Of a stretch of 9,791 nt of DNA, positions 1 through 5,596 are shown one piece after another. Under the pieces are notes generated by a model. That model did no database searches. It was not told the origin of the DNA and was given only the letters and a program-made list of their open reading frames with translations. The position numbers and the translations under genes were made by a program. Source of the DNA: an uncultured Ruminococcus sp. (lineage in GTDB: Bacteria > Bacillota_A > Clostridia > Oscillospirales > Ruminococcaceae); contig CAMOXW010000085.1 of the NCBI GenBank assembly GCA_946629405.1, positions 1 through 9,791 of the forward strand. Direction: 5' to 3'. Numbering within the stretch: position 1 is the first letter of the stretch; every line of letters starts with the position of its first letter.

Positions 1-83
1 ACGGATTGAAATAGTGTTCAGTACTTGCTGTGATATCCGCGAACACTCACATATTACAAATTTATCGCCGCAGGCGATACCAT

Positions 84-139
84 TAATTCTGAATTCCGAA
101 CTCCGAATTCTGAATTCGGAATGCGGAATTCGGAATTGT
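84..139. repeat. GAATTCN heptamer array, polarity switches at the centre
   Basis: Eight consecutive 7-bp units run from 84 to 139: taattct, gaattcc, gaactcc, gaattct, gaattcg, gaatgcg, gaattcg, gaattgt. The seventh base is C or T in the left half and mostly G in the right half. The halves are therefore inverted: arms 85-110 and 112-137 pair at 23 of 26 positions around T111. A shorter five-unit version lies at 242-276 in the second repeat copy and lacks the inverted half. Confidence 0.8.
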
Positions 140-142
140 AGT

Positions 143-160
143 GTCCGGCTTACGCCGGAC
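143..160. other. Perfect GC-rich hairpin between repeat copies
   Basis: GTCCGGC (143-149) and GCCGGAC (154-160) form a 7-bp stem with a four-base loop TTAC. No T-run follows on either strand, so it is not a standard intrinsic terminator. In divIVA transcripts it would be one of several 3' stem-loops that could block exonucleases. That role is inferred. Confidence 0.5.
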
Positions 161-241
161 GGATTGAAATAGTGTTCAGTACTTGCTGTGATATCCGCGA
201 ACACTCACATATTACAAATTTATCGCCGCAGGCGATACCAT

Positions 242-276
242 TAATTCTGAATTCCGAACTCCGAATTCCGAATTAC
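242..276. repeat. Short GAATTCN heptamer array in second repeat copy
   Basis: Five 7-bp units (taattct, gaattcc, gaactcc, gaattcc, gaattac) match the left half of the longer array at 84-139. The right, G-ending half is absent and the sequence instead runs into the hairpin at the divIVA stop codon. The copy number difference between the two sites suggests gain or loss by slippage or recombination. Confidence 0.7.
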
Positions 277-294
277 TAAAGAGGCTTCGCCTCA
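276..294 (-). terminator. Weak terminator-like hairpin overlapping the divIVA stop codon
   Basis: On the minus strand GAGGC-GAA-GCCTC (293-281) forms a 5-bp stem that begins inside the TGA stop of divIVA and is followed by TTTAG. The stem is short and the T-run has only three bases, so termination here would be inefficient. It is the only terminator-like structure immediately after divIVA. Confidence 0.3.
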
Positions 295-837
295 ATCGAG
301 GGCAACTGCGGCGGCTATTTCCTCAGCTGTCTCAGGCTCATGGCCTACAGACTCCTCGAAGGTCTCAGGCATTGAAGAAATGAGTTCGAGGTGGCTCTTG
401 TACATATCAAACAGGCTCTTCTTGAACTCAGATACCTGATTCTGAGCCTCCTTCAGAGCATCCTTTTCGCGTGCGATCTCCTCGCGGTTGCGCTCCATTG
501 CCTCAGCGTGCTGACGGACAGCCTCATCCTCAAGAGCATCAGCCTTAGCCTGAGCCTCAGCGATAATAGCCTCAGCCTTCTCATTAGCCTCGGCGATCAC
601 CTGATGGCCCTGCTTCTGGGCGCCAAGGAGAGCGTCCTTGAGGGCATCCTCGTCTTTCATATACTCTCTTACCTTGTCAGCGAGTATCTGTATCTTGTTA
701 TTAGCCTCAGCGCGCTCGCGCTCCATTTCGTCGAGTTCTGCCTCGAGCTGATTAAGAAATTCATCGATCTCCTCCTGCTTGTAGCCGAAGGCAGCCTTTT
801 CAAATCTCTTATTTCTTACGTCCTTTGAAGTTATCAT
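292..837 (-). CDS. divIVA: DivIVA-family cell-division and polarity protein
   Basis: DivIVA is a cytoplasmic coiled-coil scaffold that binds strongly curved membrane at poles and septa and recruits partner proteins. The 181-residue product opens with the family signature: MITSKDVRNKRF, then FGYKQEEIDEFL at about residues 17-28, equivalent to the RGYDEDEVNEFL region of the Bacillus protein. Almost all of residues 25-150 is charged, Ala/Glu-rich heptad-like coiled coil. The C-terminal 25 residues are acidic and probably disordered. The ATG has a GAGGTG ribosome site (850-845) seven bases upstream that overlaps the ylmH stop codon, with a 12-nt gap between the genes. It is the last gene of the ylm-type block, as in many Firmicutes. 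Which partners it recruits cannot be read from the sequence. Confidence 0.93.
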   Translation of the reverse strand: MITSKDVRNKRFEKAAFGYKQEEIDEFLNQLEAELDEMERERAEANNKIQILADKVREYMKDEDALKDALLGAQKQGHQVIAEANEKAEAIIAEAQAKADALEDEAVRQHAEAMERNREEIAREKDALKEAQNQVSEFKKSLFDMYKSHLELISSMPETFEESVGHEPETAEEIAAAVALD

Positions 838-849
838 TATCTTTCACCT

Positions 850-1608
850 CTAAATATATTTGCGTATATCTATGTGTATGCGGCCCTTTCTGGTCAGACC
901 GTCTATACAGTTTAGAATAAACCTGCCGAAGCCCCTTATCGAGAGGACATCCCCTTCCCTGAGTTCCTGAGAAACGGAAGAAGACGGGAAGTGATTGACC
1001 TCAACCCTGTCGGAGCGTATGAGAGCCGCAGCCTTTTCGCGGCTTATATTTGCCGCAAGGCTCACGATGCAGTCCAGCCGCAGCGAGGCGACCGTTCCGC
1101 TTATATCCCTGAATTCCTGAACTGCTTCAAGGCAGAATTCCCTGTCATCGCTTATCCTGACGCCGACTCTGCCGATCTTTGTGACCGATGAGGAAAGCGC
1201 CTTTGCAGCGACCTCGGTGACGAAGGACTGTGTCATGCCCTCGCCGATGACGATATCTCCGATGACCTCACGTCTGAGGCGCTGCGCCATGAAGGAGCCG
1301 AGCACATCACGGTGGGTGAGCTTATCTTCCTTCCGGTAGGAAAGCGTAAGGCAAACCATAGGAAAACCCTCCGCAGCATAGTCCGCGCAGTAAGACGGGT
1401 ACACTGCGAGCATTCTTCTCCTTGCGCCGCTGAAGCCTCCATACAGCATATGCTCCAGAGCGCCGGCATTGCGCCTGCACCAGTCCTCAGCGATGATGCA
1501 CTGGCGCTCGTCGAGGAACGGCGAATACACCGGACATCCGGAGCGTTCAGCGCGCTCTGTCATATCACCGAGCCTTGCCTCAAAGAGCTTGTCCTCAGAA
1601 GCGTTCAT
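850..1608 (-). CDS. ylmH: YlmH-type S4-domain RNA-binding protein
   Basis: The 252-residue product matches the YlmH family. It has an N-terminal domain containing LTHRDVLGSFMAQRLRREVI (98-117), the characteristic family motif. A C-terminal S4 RNA-binding domain covers about residues 183-240, with SLAANISREKAAALIRSDRV and the GDVLSIRGFGRF turn. YlmH homologues bind ribosomal or tRNA-like RNA and are linked to division through their fixed place beside sepF and divIVA; some have been linked to rescue of stalled 50S subunits. The ATG shares its A with the sepF TGA stop (TGATG). No good Shine-Dalgarno sequence lies at proper spacing, so translation is probably coupled to sepF. Length is normal for the family. 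No ylmG gene lies between it and sepF, unlike Bacillus. Confidence 0.9.
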   Translation of the reverse strand: MNASEDKLFEARLGDMTERAERSGCPVYSPFLDERQCIIAEDWCRRNAGALEHMLYGGFSGARRRMLAVYPSYCADYAAEGFPMVCLTLSYRKEDKLTHRDVLGSFMAQRLRREVIGDIVIGEGMTQSFVTEVAAKALSSSVTKIGRVGVRISDDREFCLEAVQEFRDISGTVASLRLDCIVSLAANISREKAAALIRSDRVEVNHFPSSSVSQELREGDVLSIRGFGRFILNCIDGLTRKGRIHIDIRKYI

Positions 1609-2087
1609 CAGATGAATACGCCGTTGTTCTCCAGCTCGCCGACAAGGTCCTCGCCGATGAAGCCGACATTGTAGGGAGTGATGATATATGTGAGGTTAGC
1701 AACGGGCTTTAAGCTTCCGCCGTTGGCATAGGCAACGCCCACGAGGAAGTCGATGATCCTTCTCTTATTCTCAGGAGAAGCAGTCTCAAGGTTAAGAACT
1801 ACGGTCTTTTTTGCAATAAGGTGATCGGCGATCTGCTTGGCATCTGTGAAAGCTGAAGGCTTTACGAGAACTACCTGTAGCTGAGCAGTTGTCTGTATAT
1901 TGACGACCTTGTTCCTTCTTGCAGAGCCAGGCTCACCGGCAGGAGCAGCGGATGCAGGTGCCTCGTCAGTCTCGGGGCGTGAATAGCTTGGTCTATCGCT
2001 TCCGGAGCGCACCGGAACGTCAGCCTCGTCAAAATCGTCATCGTCTGAAGCAAAGAAAAAATCCTTGATACCGTCAAAAAGTTTCAT
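1608..2087 (-). CDS. sepF: SepF, FtsZ-binding membrane tether
   Basis: SepF anchors FtsZ to the membrane and shapes the septum. From the chosen start the product is 159 residues. Residues 1-12 (MKLFDGIKDFFF) form the amphipathic membrane-targeting helix. Residues 13-60 are an acidic, then Pro/Ala-rich linker. Residues 67-147 are the SepF core, with VVLVKPSAFTDAKQIADHL and the GVAYANGG...YIITP segment. The ATG at 2087 is preferred: AGGAG (2099-2095) sits seven bases upstream and the protein then begins with the helix. The reading frame extends to a GTG at 2108, which would add seven basic residues before the helix and overlap the ribosome site. An 81-nt gap separates it from yggS, the largest gap inside the division block. 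Confidence 0.93.
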   Translation of the reverse strand: MKLFDGIKDFFFASDDDDFDEADVPVRSGSDRPSYSRPETDEAPASAAPAGEPGSARRNKVVNIQTTAQLQVVLVKPSAFTDAKQIADHLIAKKTVVLNLETASPENKRRIIDFLVGVAYANGGSLKPVANLTYIITPYNVGFIGEDLVGELENNGVFI

Positions 2088-2094
2088 TTTAATA

Positions 2095-2100
2095 CTCCTT
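2095..2100 (-). promoter_or_regulatory. Ribosome binding site that fixes the sepF start
   Basis: AAGGAG at 2100-2095 is followed by seven bases and then ATG at 2087. It lies inside the longer reading frame that starts with GTG at 2108, which argues against that longer start. Confidence 0.75.
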
Positions 2101-2126
2101 CTCCGCACTTTTGTTATTTATTTCTG

Positions 2127-2152
2127 CCGGCAAGCAATGCGGGCGTTGCCGG
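2127..2152. other. Inverted repeat in the yggS-sepF gap
   Basis: CCGGCAA (2127-2133) and TTGCCGG (2146-2152) form a perfect 7-bp stem with a 12-base loop. An alternative inner pairing of GCAA with TTGC is also possible. On the transcribed (minus) strand it is followed by AGAAATAAATAAC, without a T-run, so it is not a normal terminator. It could be a processing site or a partial attenuator between the HlyD/yggS part and sepF-ylmH-divIVA. Confidence 0.4.
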
Positions 2153-2168
2153 ACTTTATTTGCCGGGT

Positions 2169-2849
2169 CTAAGCCTTCGCGTAATTCCTCGCGCCGAAAA
2201 TCCCGGTGCCCACTCTGATGAGGGTAGAGCCGTGGAGAATCGCCGCTTCGTAGTCGTGGGTCATCCCCATTGAAAGCACATCGAGCGAAAACTCATCCGC
2301 GAGCTTATTGTAAAGTTCCTCCATCCTTCCGAGGAAAATATCGCTGTCTGTCGGGGGAGGTATCGTCATCAGCCCTCTCAGGCGGATGCCATCTGCCTCC
2401 GAAGCCTTTCCGAGGAGCTCTCTCAGCTCTCCGGGAGCCACGCCGCTTTTCGAGTCCTCGCCGCCGATATTGACCTCACAGAGGATATCCATTGTCCTGC
2501 CGTTTTTTACGGCAAGCCGGCTTATTTCGGCGAGGAGTCTTTCGCTGTCGACAGACTGTATCATAGACACATCATTTATGATGTATTTGACCTTGTTTGT
2601 CTGGAGGTGGCCGATTATATGCACCTCCGCTGAACTGCTGTAGAAGTCCTTTTTCGAGAGATACTCCTGGACGCGGTTCTCTCCGAGGAGGTCAACTCCC
2701 TGCTCTATCGCGCGGTTGACCAGCTCCGGGGCGACCGTCTTGGTGACAGCCATGAGCCTGACGTCTGAGGGAGTCCTCCCTGCCTTAGCGCACGCTTCGC
2801 CTATATTTCCGCGGATGCGCGCGAGATTTTCGTCAATACAGCTGAACAT
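2169..2849 (-). CDS. yggS: YggS/YlmE-family PLP-binding protein (PLP homeostasis)
   Basis: This family binds pyridoxal 5'-phosphate and buffers vitamin B6 and amino-acid pools; no catalytic reaction is firmly established. From the ATG at 2849 the product is 226 residues. The PLP-binding lysine is K37 in LMAVTKTV. Other family landmarks are GENRVQE (56-62), IGHLQTNK (79-86), GLMTIPPP (159-166), SMGMTHDYEAAI (193-204) and RVGTGIFGAR (212-221). The frame stays open to GTG at 2870, overlapping the upstream gene by 11 nt. TTG at 2858 has GAAGGTG nine bases upstream and is a credible rival start. The ATG is chosen because it places the lysine at the family's usual position near 36 and gives the usual N-terminus. 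It is the ylmE equivalent preceding sepF. Confidence 0.92.
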   Translation of the reverse strand: MFSCIDENLARIRGNIGEACAKAGRTPSDVRLMAVTKTVAPELVNRAIEQGVDLLGENRVQEYLSKKDFYSSSAEVHIIGHLQTNKVKYIINDVSMIQSVDSERLLAEISRLAVKNGRTMDILCEVNIGGEDSKSGVAPGELRELLGKASEADGIRLRGLMTIPPPTDSDIFLGRMEELYNKLADEFSLDVLSMGMTHDYEAAILHGSTLIRVGTGIFGARNYAKA

Positions 2850-2859
2850 CTCATTCAAC

Positions 2860-4113
2860 TCAATCAACACCTTCGATCATAATATCGTCATAGAGCGCAA
2901 GGAAGCTCTCATCGCCCGTATGCTCGAGCGAAGAAAGAACGTAATCGCTGCCCTCATATATAACGTCGATCTTCTTGAACTGCACCTGTTCGCCCTTGAG
3001 GACATAGACGCCCTTGTAGGTGACATTTGCGGTCACAGCGCTGTCTCCCTCGCCCTCAGTCTCCTCGGTATTCACGAAGCGTATCGCCTCACGCGGGACC
3101 TTCAGACCGCGGTATGTAGCTCTTACAAGCTCTATATTCTCGGTCCTGTGCTGAACGAGCTCACTGTTGAACTCGCGGCACGCAAGGATAAGCACAGCTC
3201 TTTTCTGGTCGCCCTCATCCCTTATATCCTTTATTTCCGCGGTAAACACCTCTGCGGAGGATTCCGGGCGTATCTTCACATAATCGCCGACCTTGTACTC
3301 CTGGCGGGTGTTATCGACAACACCTGCGAGATACCAGTTATAGCCGTTCACGAGCTTCCCGACGAGCTTCGTATCCTCGAGTCTCTGGTCAGTAACGGCT
3401 TCGATCTCATCGGCAGTTATAGTATCGAGGCACTCAGGAGTAAGCTTGTCCTCATAGCCGTCGCAGTAACTCACGAAGTAGCAGGAGCCTGGCGATGTCA
3501 CAGTCTCTATCGGCTCAGACGCCTCGCGTTCGAGCTGGGCGATGCGGGTCTGGAGATCAATGATCTGCTGGCTGAAATCGCTAACCTCATTCGTAATGAT
3601 CTGGTATGTGCTCATCTGGACGAGGAGGTCGTCCTTTACGCTCCTGATGCTGCTGAGGTCCATCCTGTCCCGGCAGAAAAGGAATTCGCGGTAGTTCTCC
3701 TCGATGCTTGCCGAGATCTCAGCGGGCTGAGCTGACTCACGGGTGCCGGGGTTCTGTATCTTGAGCAGGATATCGAGTTCTTTCTGGAGCTGAGCCTTTT
3801 CGCGGTTACGGCTGATCTGGGAATCGTCGGCATAGGCAACAGCGATAACGCTGCCGCTTCCGAGCTTTCCGCCGTCGGAGACATTATAGCTGAGAATACC
3901 GTTTCCGCTGTAGGAGGCGGGCTTTTCGTCCCTTATAAATACCCCCCTGAATTCAGCCGAAGCAGTTGCCTCGGAGATAAGAGCGCTCTCGGTATCGCTT
4001 TCGCGGTTCTTCTGATTATAGATAGCGCTGACGAAGATCACGAAGAACAGCACTATGACAGAATTGCGAAGGATCTTTACCATGAGGCTTCCTTCGGTAC
4101 CTGTAAAGCGCAT
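2860..4113 (-). CDS. HlyD-like membrane-anchored adaptor-type protein
   Basis: The 417-residue product has one membrane helix near its N-terminus (about 17-32, VIVLFFVIFVSAIYNQ). Residues 70-96 look like a lipoyl-like segment (GNGILSYNVSDGGKLGSGSVI). Residues 98-198 are coiled-coil-rich. Several beta-rich segments follow, including GLKVPREAIRF (336-346) and GVYVLKGEQVQFKKIDVIYEG (368-388), typical of HlyD/RND periplasmic adaptors. The bulk should be outside the membrane. No transporter partner is encoded here; its neighbours are hfq and the yggS-sepF division block. ATG 4113 has AAGGTG eight bases upstream overlapping the hfq stop and a 12-nt gap. ATG 4083 (removing ten residues) also has a fair site, AAGGA, six bases upstream. 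The fold assignment is reasonable; the biological role is unknown. Confidence 0.75.
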   Translation of the reverse strand: MRFTGTEGSLMVKILRNSVIVLFFVIFVSAIYNQKNRESDTESALISEATASAEFRGVFIRDEKPASYSGNGILSYNVSDGGKLGSGSVIAVAYADDSQISRNREKAQLQKELDILLKIQNPGTRESAQPAEISASIEENYREFLFCRDRMDLSSIRSVKDDLLVQMSTYQIITNEVSDFSQQIIDLQTRIAQLEREASEPIETVTSPGSCYFVSYCDGYEDKLTPECLDTITADEIEAVTDQRLEDTKLVGKLVNGYNWYLAGVVDNTRQEYKVGDYVKIRPESSAEVFTAEIKDIRDEGDQKRAVLILACREFNSELVQHRTENIELVRATYRGLKVPREAIRFVNTEETEGEGDSAVTANVTYKGVYVLKGEQVQFKKIDVIYEGSDYVLSSLEHTGDESFLALYDDIMIEGVD

Positions 4114-4125
4114 TCACATCACACC

Positions 4126-4365
4126 TTATTCGCTTTTTTCGGAAGCGTCGAGGATTGAAACGGGTCTTGCAGGAACTATAGTTGAAATAGCGTGCTTATA
4201 AACGAGCTGCTGCTTACCGTCGCTGTCGATTATAGCGACATAGCTGTCGAAGCCCCTTACCATACCCTTGAACTGGAAACCGTTCGTAAGGATGACAGTC
4301 ACCATTATCTTGTCCTTTCTGCACTGATTCAGGAACACATCCTGAAGATTCAAAGACTTGTTCAT
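4126..4365 (-). CDS. hfq: Hfq RNA chaperone
   Basis: Hfq forms a ring-shaped hexamer that binds U-rich and A-rich RNA and helps small RNAs act on mRNAs. From ATG 4365 the product is 79 residues. Q8, D9, F11 and L12 match the proximal-face motif, Sm1 spans roughly 10-45, and Sm2 carries VYKHAISTI (55-63), with K57 and H58 at the uridine-binding positions. The rim reads CRKDK (15-19). On the distal face F30 and Q31 fit Gram-positive Hfq, but position 25 is Ile where an aromatic residue is usual. The tail after the Sm fold is short. The frame is open to 4455, but AGGAG (4377-4373) seven bases before ATG 4365 and the family N-terminus fix the start. It follows miaA as in many bacteria. Confidence 0.95.
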   Translation of the reverse strand: MNKSLNLQDVFLNQCRKDKIMVTVILTNGFQFKGMVRGFDSYVAIIDSDGKQQLVYKHAISTIVPARPVSILDASEKSE

Positions 4366-4464
4366 ACACATTCTCCTGTCATAATTTATTACGGCATGGG
4401 AGCCGTTATCTGACTCTCTGCTGGCATCTCTGTCCGGAAACAGAAATACACACAATATATTATA
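4366..4464 (-). promoter_or_regulatory. hfq leader region with short hairpins
   Basis: The 99 bases between the miaA stop and hfq start contain two short inverted repeats on the minus strand: TCTGT/ACAGA around a TTTCCGG loop area, and ACGGC-TCCCAT-GCCGT shortly before the AGGAG site. The right part is strongly AT-rich. It could be the 5' leader of an hfq-proximal transcript. No recognised riboswitch or leader family is visible. Confidence 0.35.
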
Positions 4465-4467
4465 TCA
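4459..4467 (-). promoter_or_regulatory. Candidate extended -10 promoter for hfq, overlapping the miaA stop
   Basis: On the minus strand TGATATAAT occupies 4467-4459: a perfect TATAAT with the extended-10 TGn. The TGA is the miaA stop codon itself. There is no good -35 hexamer 17 bases upstream (TAGAAA). Transcription would begin near 4452, leaving a leader of about 87 nt before hfq. The region is AT-rich, so a chance match is possible. Confidence 0.4.
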
Positions 4468-5421
4468 TATATTCCAAAAATTTTCTATACATTTTTTAGA
4501 TTTTTCTAAAATTTCATACATTTTATCAAATTCGTCCAAAATAATCCACTTTATCCGGTCATTTTTTCTAAACCATGTAAGCTGCCGCTTGGCGTAACGG
4601 CGCGTTTCCTGTTGAATTTTAGCGATACACTCGTCAAGCGGCTGCTCACCGGTGAAGTACGGGATAAGCTCCTTGTAGCCGATAGCGTTTGCAGAAGTCT
4701 TCATCCCTCCGGTTTCCCACAGGGCGCGTGCTTCCTCAACAAGGCCGTTTTCCGCCATTATCTCAACTCTCCGGTCTATCCTCCGGTATAGCGCGGCACG
4801 GTCGGCATAGTTCAGCCCTATGATAAGAGAGTCGTAAGGACTTTCAGCTCGTCTGCTCTCGGCCTTCAGCTCACTGAATCTGCGCCCGGTGATATGGCAG
4901 ACCTCGAGGGCGCGTATCACGCGGATGATATTATTTGGATGTATCGCGGCAGCAGCCTCCGGGTCAAGCTCAACAAGCCTTGCGTGAAGTGCCTCCGGGC
5001 CGTTTTTTTCTGCAAACGCCGAAAGCTCAGCACGGTAAGCCTCATCGCTCCCGCCCTCCGAGAACCTGACGTTGTTGAGCAGTGAGTCCACATAGAGCCC
5101 TGTTCCGCCGACTATGACCGGCAGCCTTCCCCGTGCAGTCACCTCAGCTATCTTCTCCCCCGCACACCTTACAAAATCTGCTGCGCTGAACTGCACGTCC
5201 ATGTCGAGAAAACCTATGAGGTGGTGCGGGATACCCTGCATCTCAGCCTCAGAAGGCTTGGCAGAGGCTATATCCATACCCTTGTATATCTGCATAGAAT
5301 CGGCAGAAATTACCTCTCCGCCGTAAATTTTCGCAAGCTCAGCGCCGAGCGCTGTCTTCCCCGAGGCGGTAGGTCCCACGACGGCAAGAACTCTTATTTT
5401 ATCACCGGTCTCTGCCGTCAT
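4465..5421 (-). CDS. miaA: tRNA dimethylallyltransferase MiaA
   Basis: MiaA transfers a dimethylallyl group from DMAPP to N6 of A37 in tRNAs reading UNN codons; MiaB, encoded upstream, completes ms2i6A. From ATG 5421 the product is 318 residues, normal for the family. Visible motifs are the P-loop GPTASGKT (16-23), DSMQIYKGMDIASAKP (41-56) with the catalytic Asp, GGTGLY (105-110), HPNNIIRVIRALEV (161-174) and RRYAKRQLTWFRKN (274-287). The frame is open to TTG 5442 and has several ATGs (MMRRMMKM). ATG 5421 is chosen because AGGAGG lies nine bases upstream and the additional residues are translated from that site. It overlaps the end of the small membrane-protein gene by 20 nt. The last 20 codons are AT-rich. 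Confidence 0.94.
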   Translation of the reverse strand: MTAETGDKIRVLAVVGPTASGKTALGAELAKIYGGEVISADSMQIYKGMDIASAKPSEAEMQGIPHHLIGFLDMDVQFSAADFVRCAGEKIAEVTARGRLPVIVGGTGLYVDSLLNNVRFSEGGSDEAYRAELSAFAEKNGPEALHARLVELDPEAAAAIHPNNIIRVIRALEVCHITGRRFSELKAESRRAESPYDSLIIGLNYADRAALYRRIDRRVEIMAENGLVEEARALWETGGMKTSANAIGYKELIPYFTGEQPLDECIAKIQQETRRYAKRQLTWFRKNDRIKWIILDEFDKMYEILEKSKKCIENFWNI

Positions 5422-5584
5422 CTTCATCATCCTCCTCATCAAGCCTTTTCTCTATGCGCTCGGAAAACTTCCTGACTCCCGCTGTCAGCAGAATGGCAAG
5501 AAGAACAGCCGCTATCAGTATCAGCAGCGCATTTGAAAAGAACGCATTCAGCGTACTCTTGGGGATAAGTACCAGTATTTCCAT
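5402..5584 (-). CDS. Small single-pass membrane protein with acidic tail, unknown function
   Basis: I do not recognise this 60-residue product. Residues 1-12 are a short N-terminal segment, about 13-36 form one strongly hydrophobic helix (FFSNALLILIAAVLLAILL), and 38-60 are a charged tail that turns acidic (LDEEDDEDDGRDR). It is probably a real gene: AGGGGG (5596-5591) sits six bases before the ATG and touches the mutL TAA, the gap to mutL is 12 nt as at other junctions here, and its 3' end overlaps miaA. The codons for its acidic tail also form the AGGAGG site for miaA, so its translation may be coupled to miaA. Topology and role cannot be told from sequence alone. Confidence 0.65.
   Translation of the reverse strand: MEILVLIPKSTLNAFFSNALLILIAAVLLAILLTAGVRKFSERIEKRLDEEDDEDDGRDR
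5431..5436 (-). promoter_or_regulatory. AGGAGG ribosome site for miaA inside the upstream gene
   Basis: AGGAGG at 5436-5431 lies within the acidic-tail codons of the small membrane protein and nine bases before ATG 5421. It favours that ATG over TTG 5442, ATG 5439, 5430 or 5427. Confidence 0.65.
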
Positions 5585-5596
5585 GAAGTTCCCCCT

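Larger units (their letters stand above)
1..276. repeat. 158-bp tandem direct repeat, about 1.7 copies visible
   Basis: Positions 1-116 recur at 159-274 with an offset of 158 and one difference (T111 versus C269). The first copy is already in progress at base 1, so the array probably continues outside the window. Each unit holds, in order, a GTGTTC/GAACAC inverted repeat (14-46 and 172-204), a TATCGCC/GGCGATA hairpin with a 3-nt loop (63-79 and 221-237), and a GAATTCN heptamer array. One GTCCGGC/GCCGGAC hairpin (143-160) lies between the copies. No coding region is visible. It lies directly downstream of divIVA. It looks like an intergenic repeat family of unknown function; nothing shows it is mobile. 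Confidence 0.9.

Noticed and set aside
141..170. A CRISPR-repeat-like segment: a GC-rich hairpin followed by GGATTGAAAT, like the end of type I-C repeats
   Set aside because: Only one full copy is visible, with the tail repeated at 158-bp spacing. The sequence between copies is itself identical rather than unique spacers, and no cas gene is nearby.
230..259. A nine-codon ORF in the repeat on the minus strand (ATGGTATCGCC... to TAA)
   Set aside because: It is too short, has no ribosome site and is explained by the hairpin sequence.
1..291. Insertion sequence or MITE at the left edge
   Set aside because: There is no transposase frame, no terminal inverted repeats that bound the unit and no target-site duplication within view. 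The direct tandem layout does not fit a single insertion.
391..828. Leucine-rich plus-strand open frame of 145 codons
   Set aside because: It is the mirror of the Glu/Ala-rich coiled-coil codons of divIVA; Leu runs are what the antisense of GAG/AAG codons yields.
2088..2168. Promoter search before sepF
   Set aside because: TTGCTT and AT-rich segments exist, but no -35/-10 pair has acceptable spacing.
2716..3735. Plus-strand open frame of 339 codons
   Set aside because: It lies antisense to the HlyD-like gene and part of yggS, has no ribosome site or recognisable domain, and is explained by codon bias of the minus-strand genes.
4366..4455. N-terminal extension of hfq by 30 codons
   Set aside because: The residues ([10 protein letters not shown]...) do not match Hfq, and the AGGAG site before ATG 4365 lies inside this extension.
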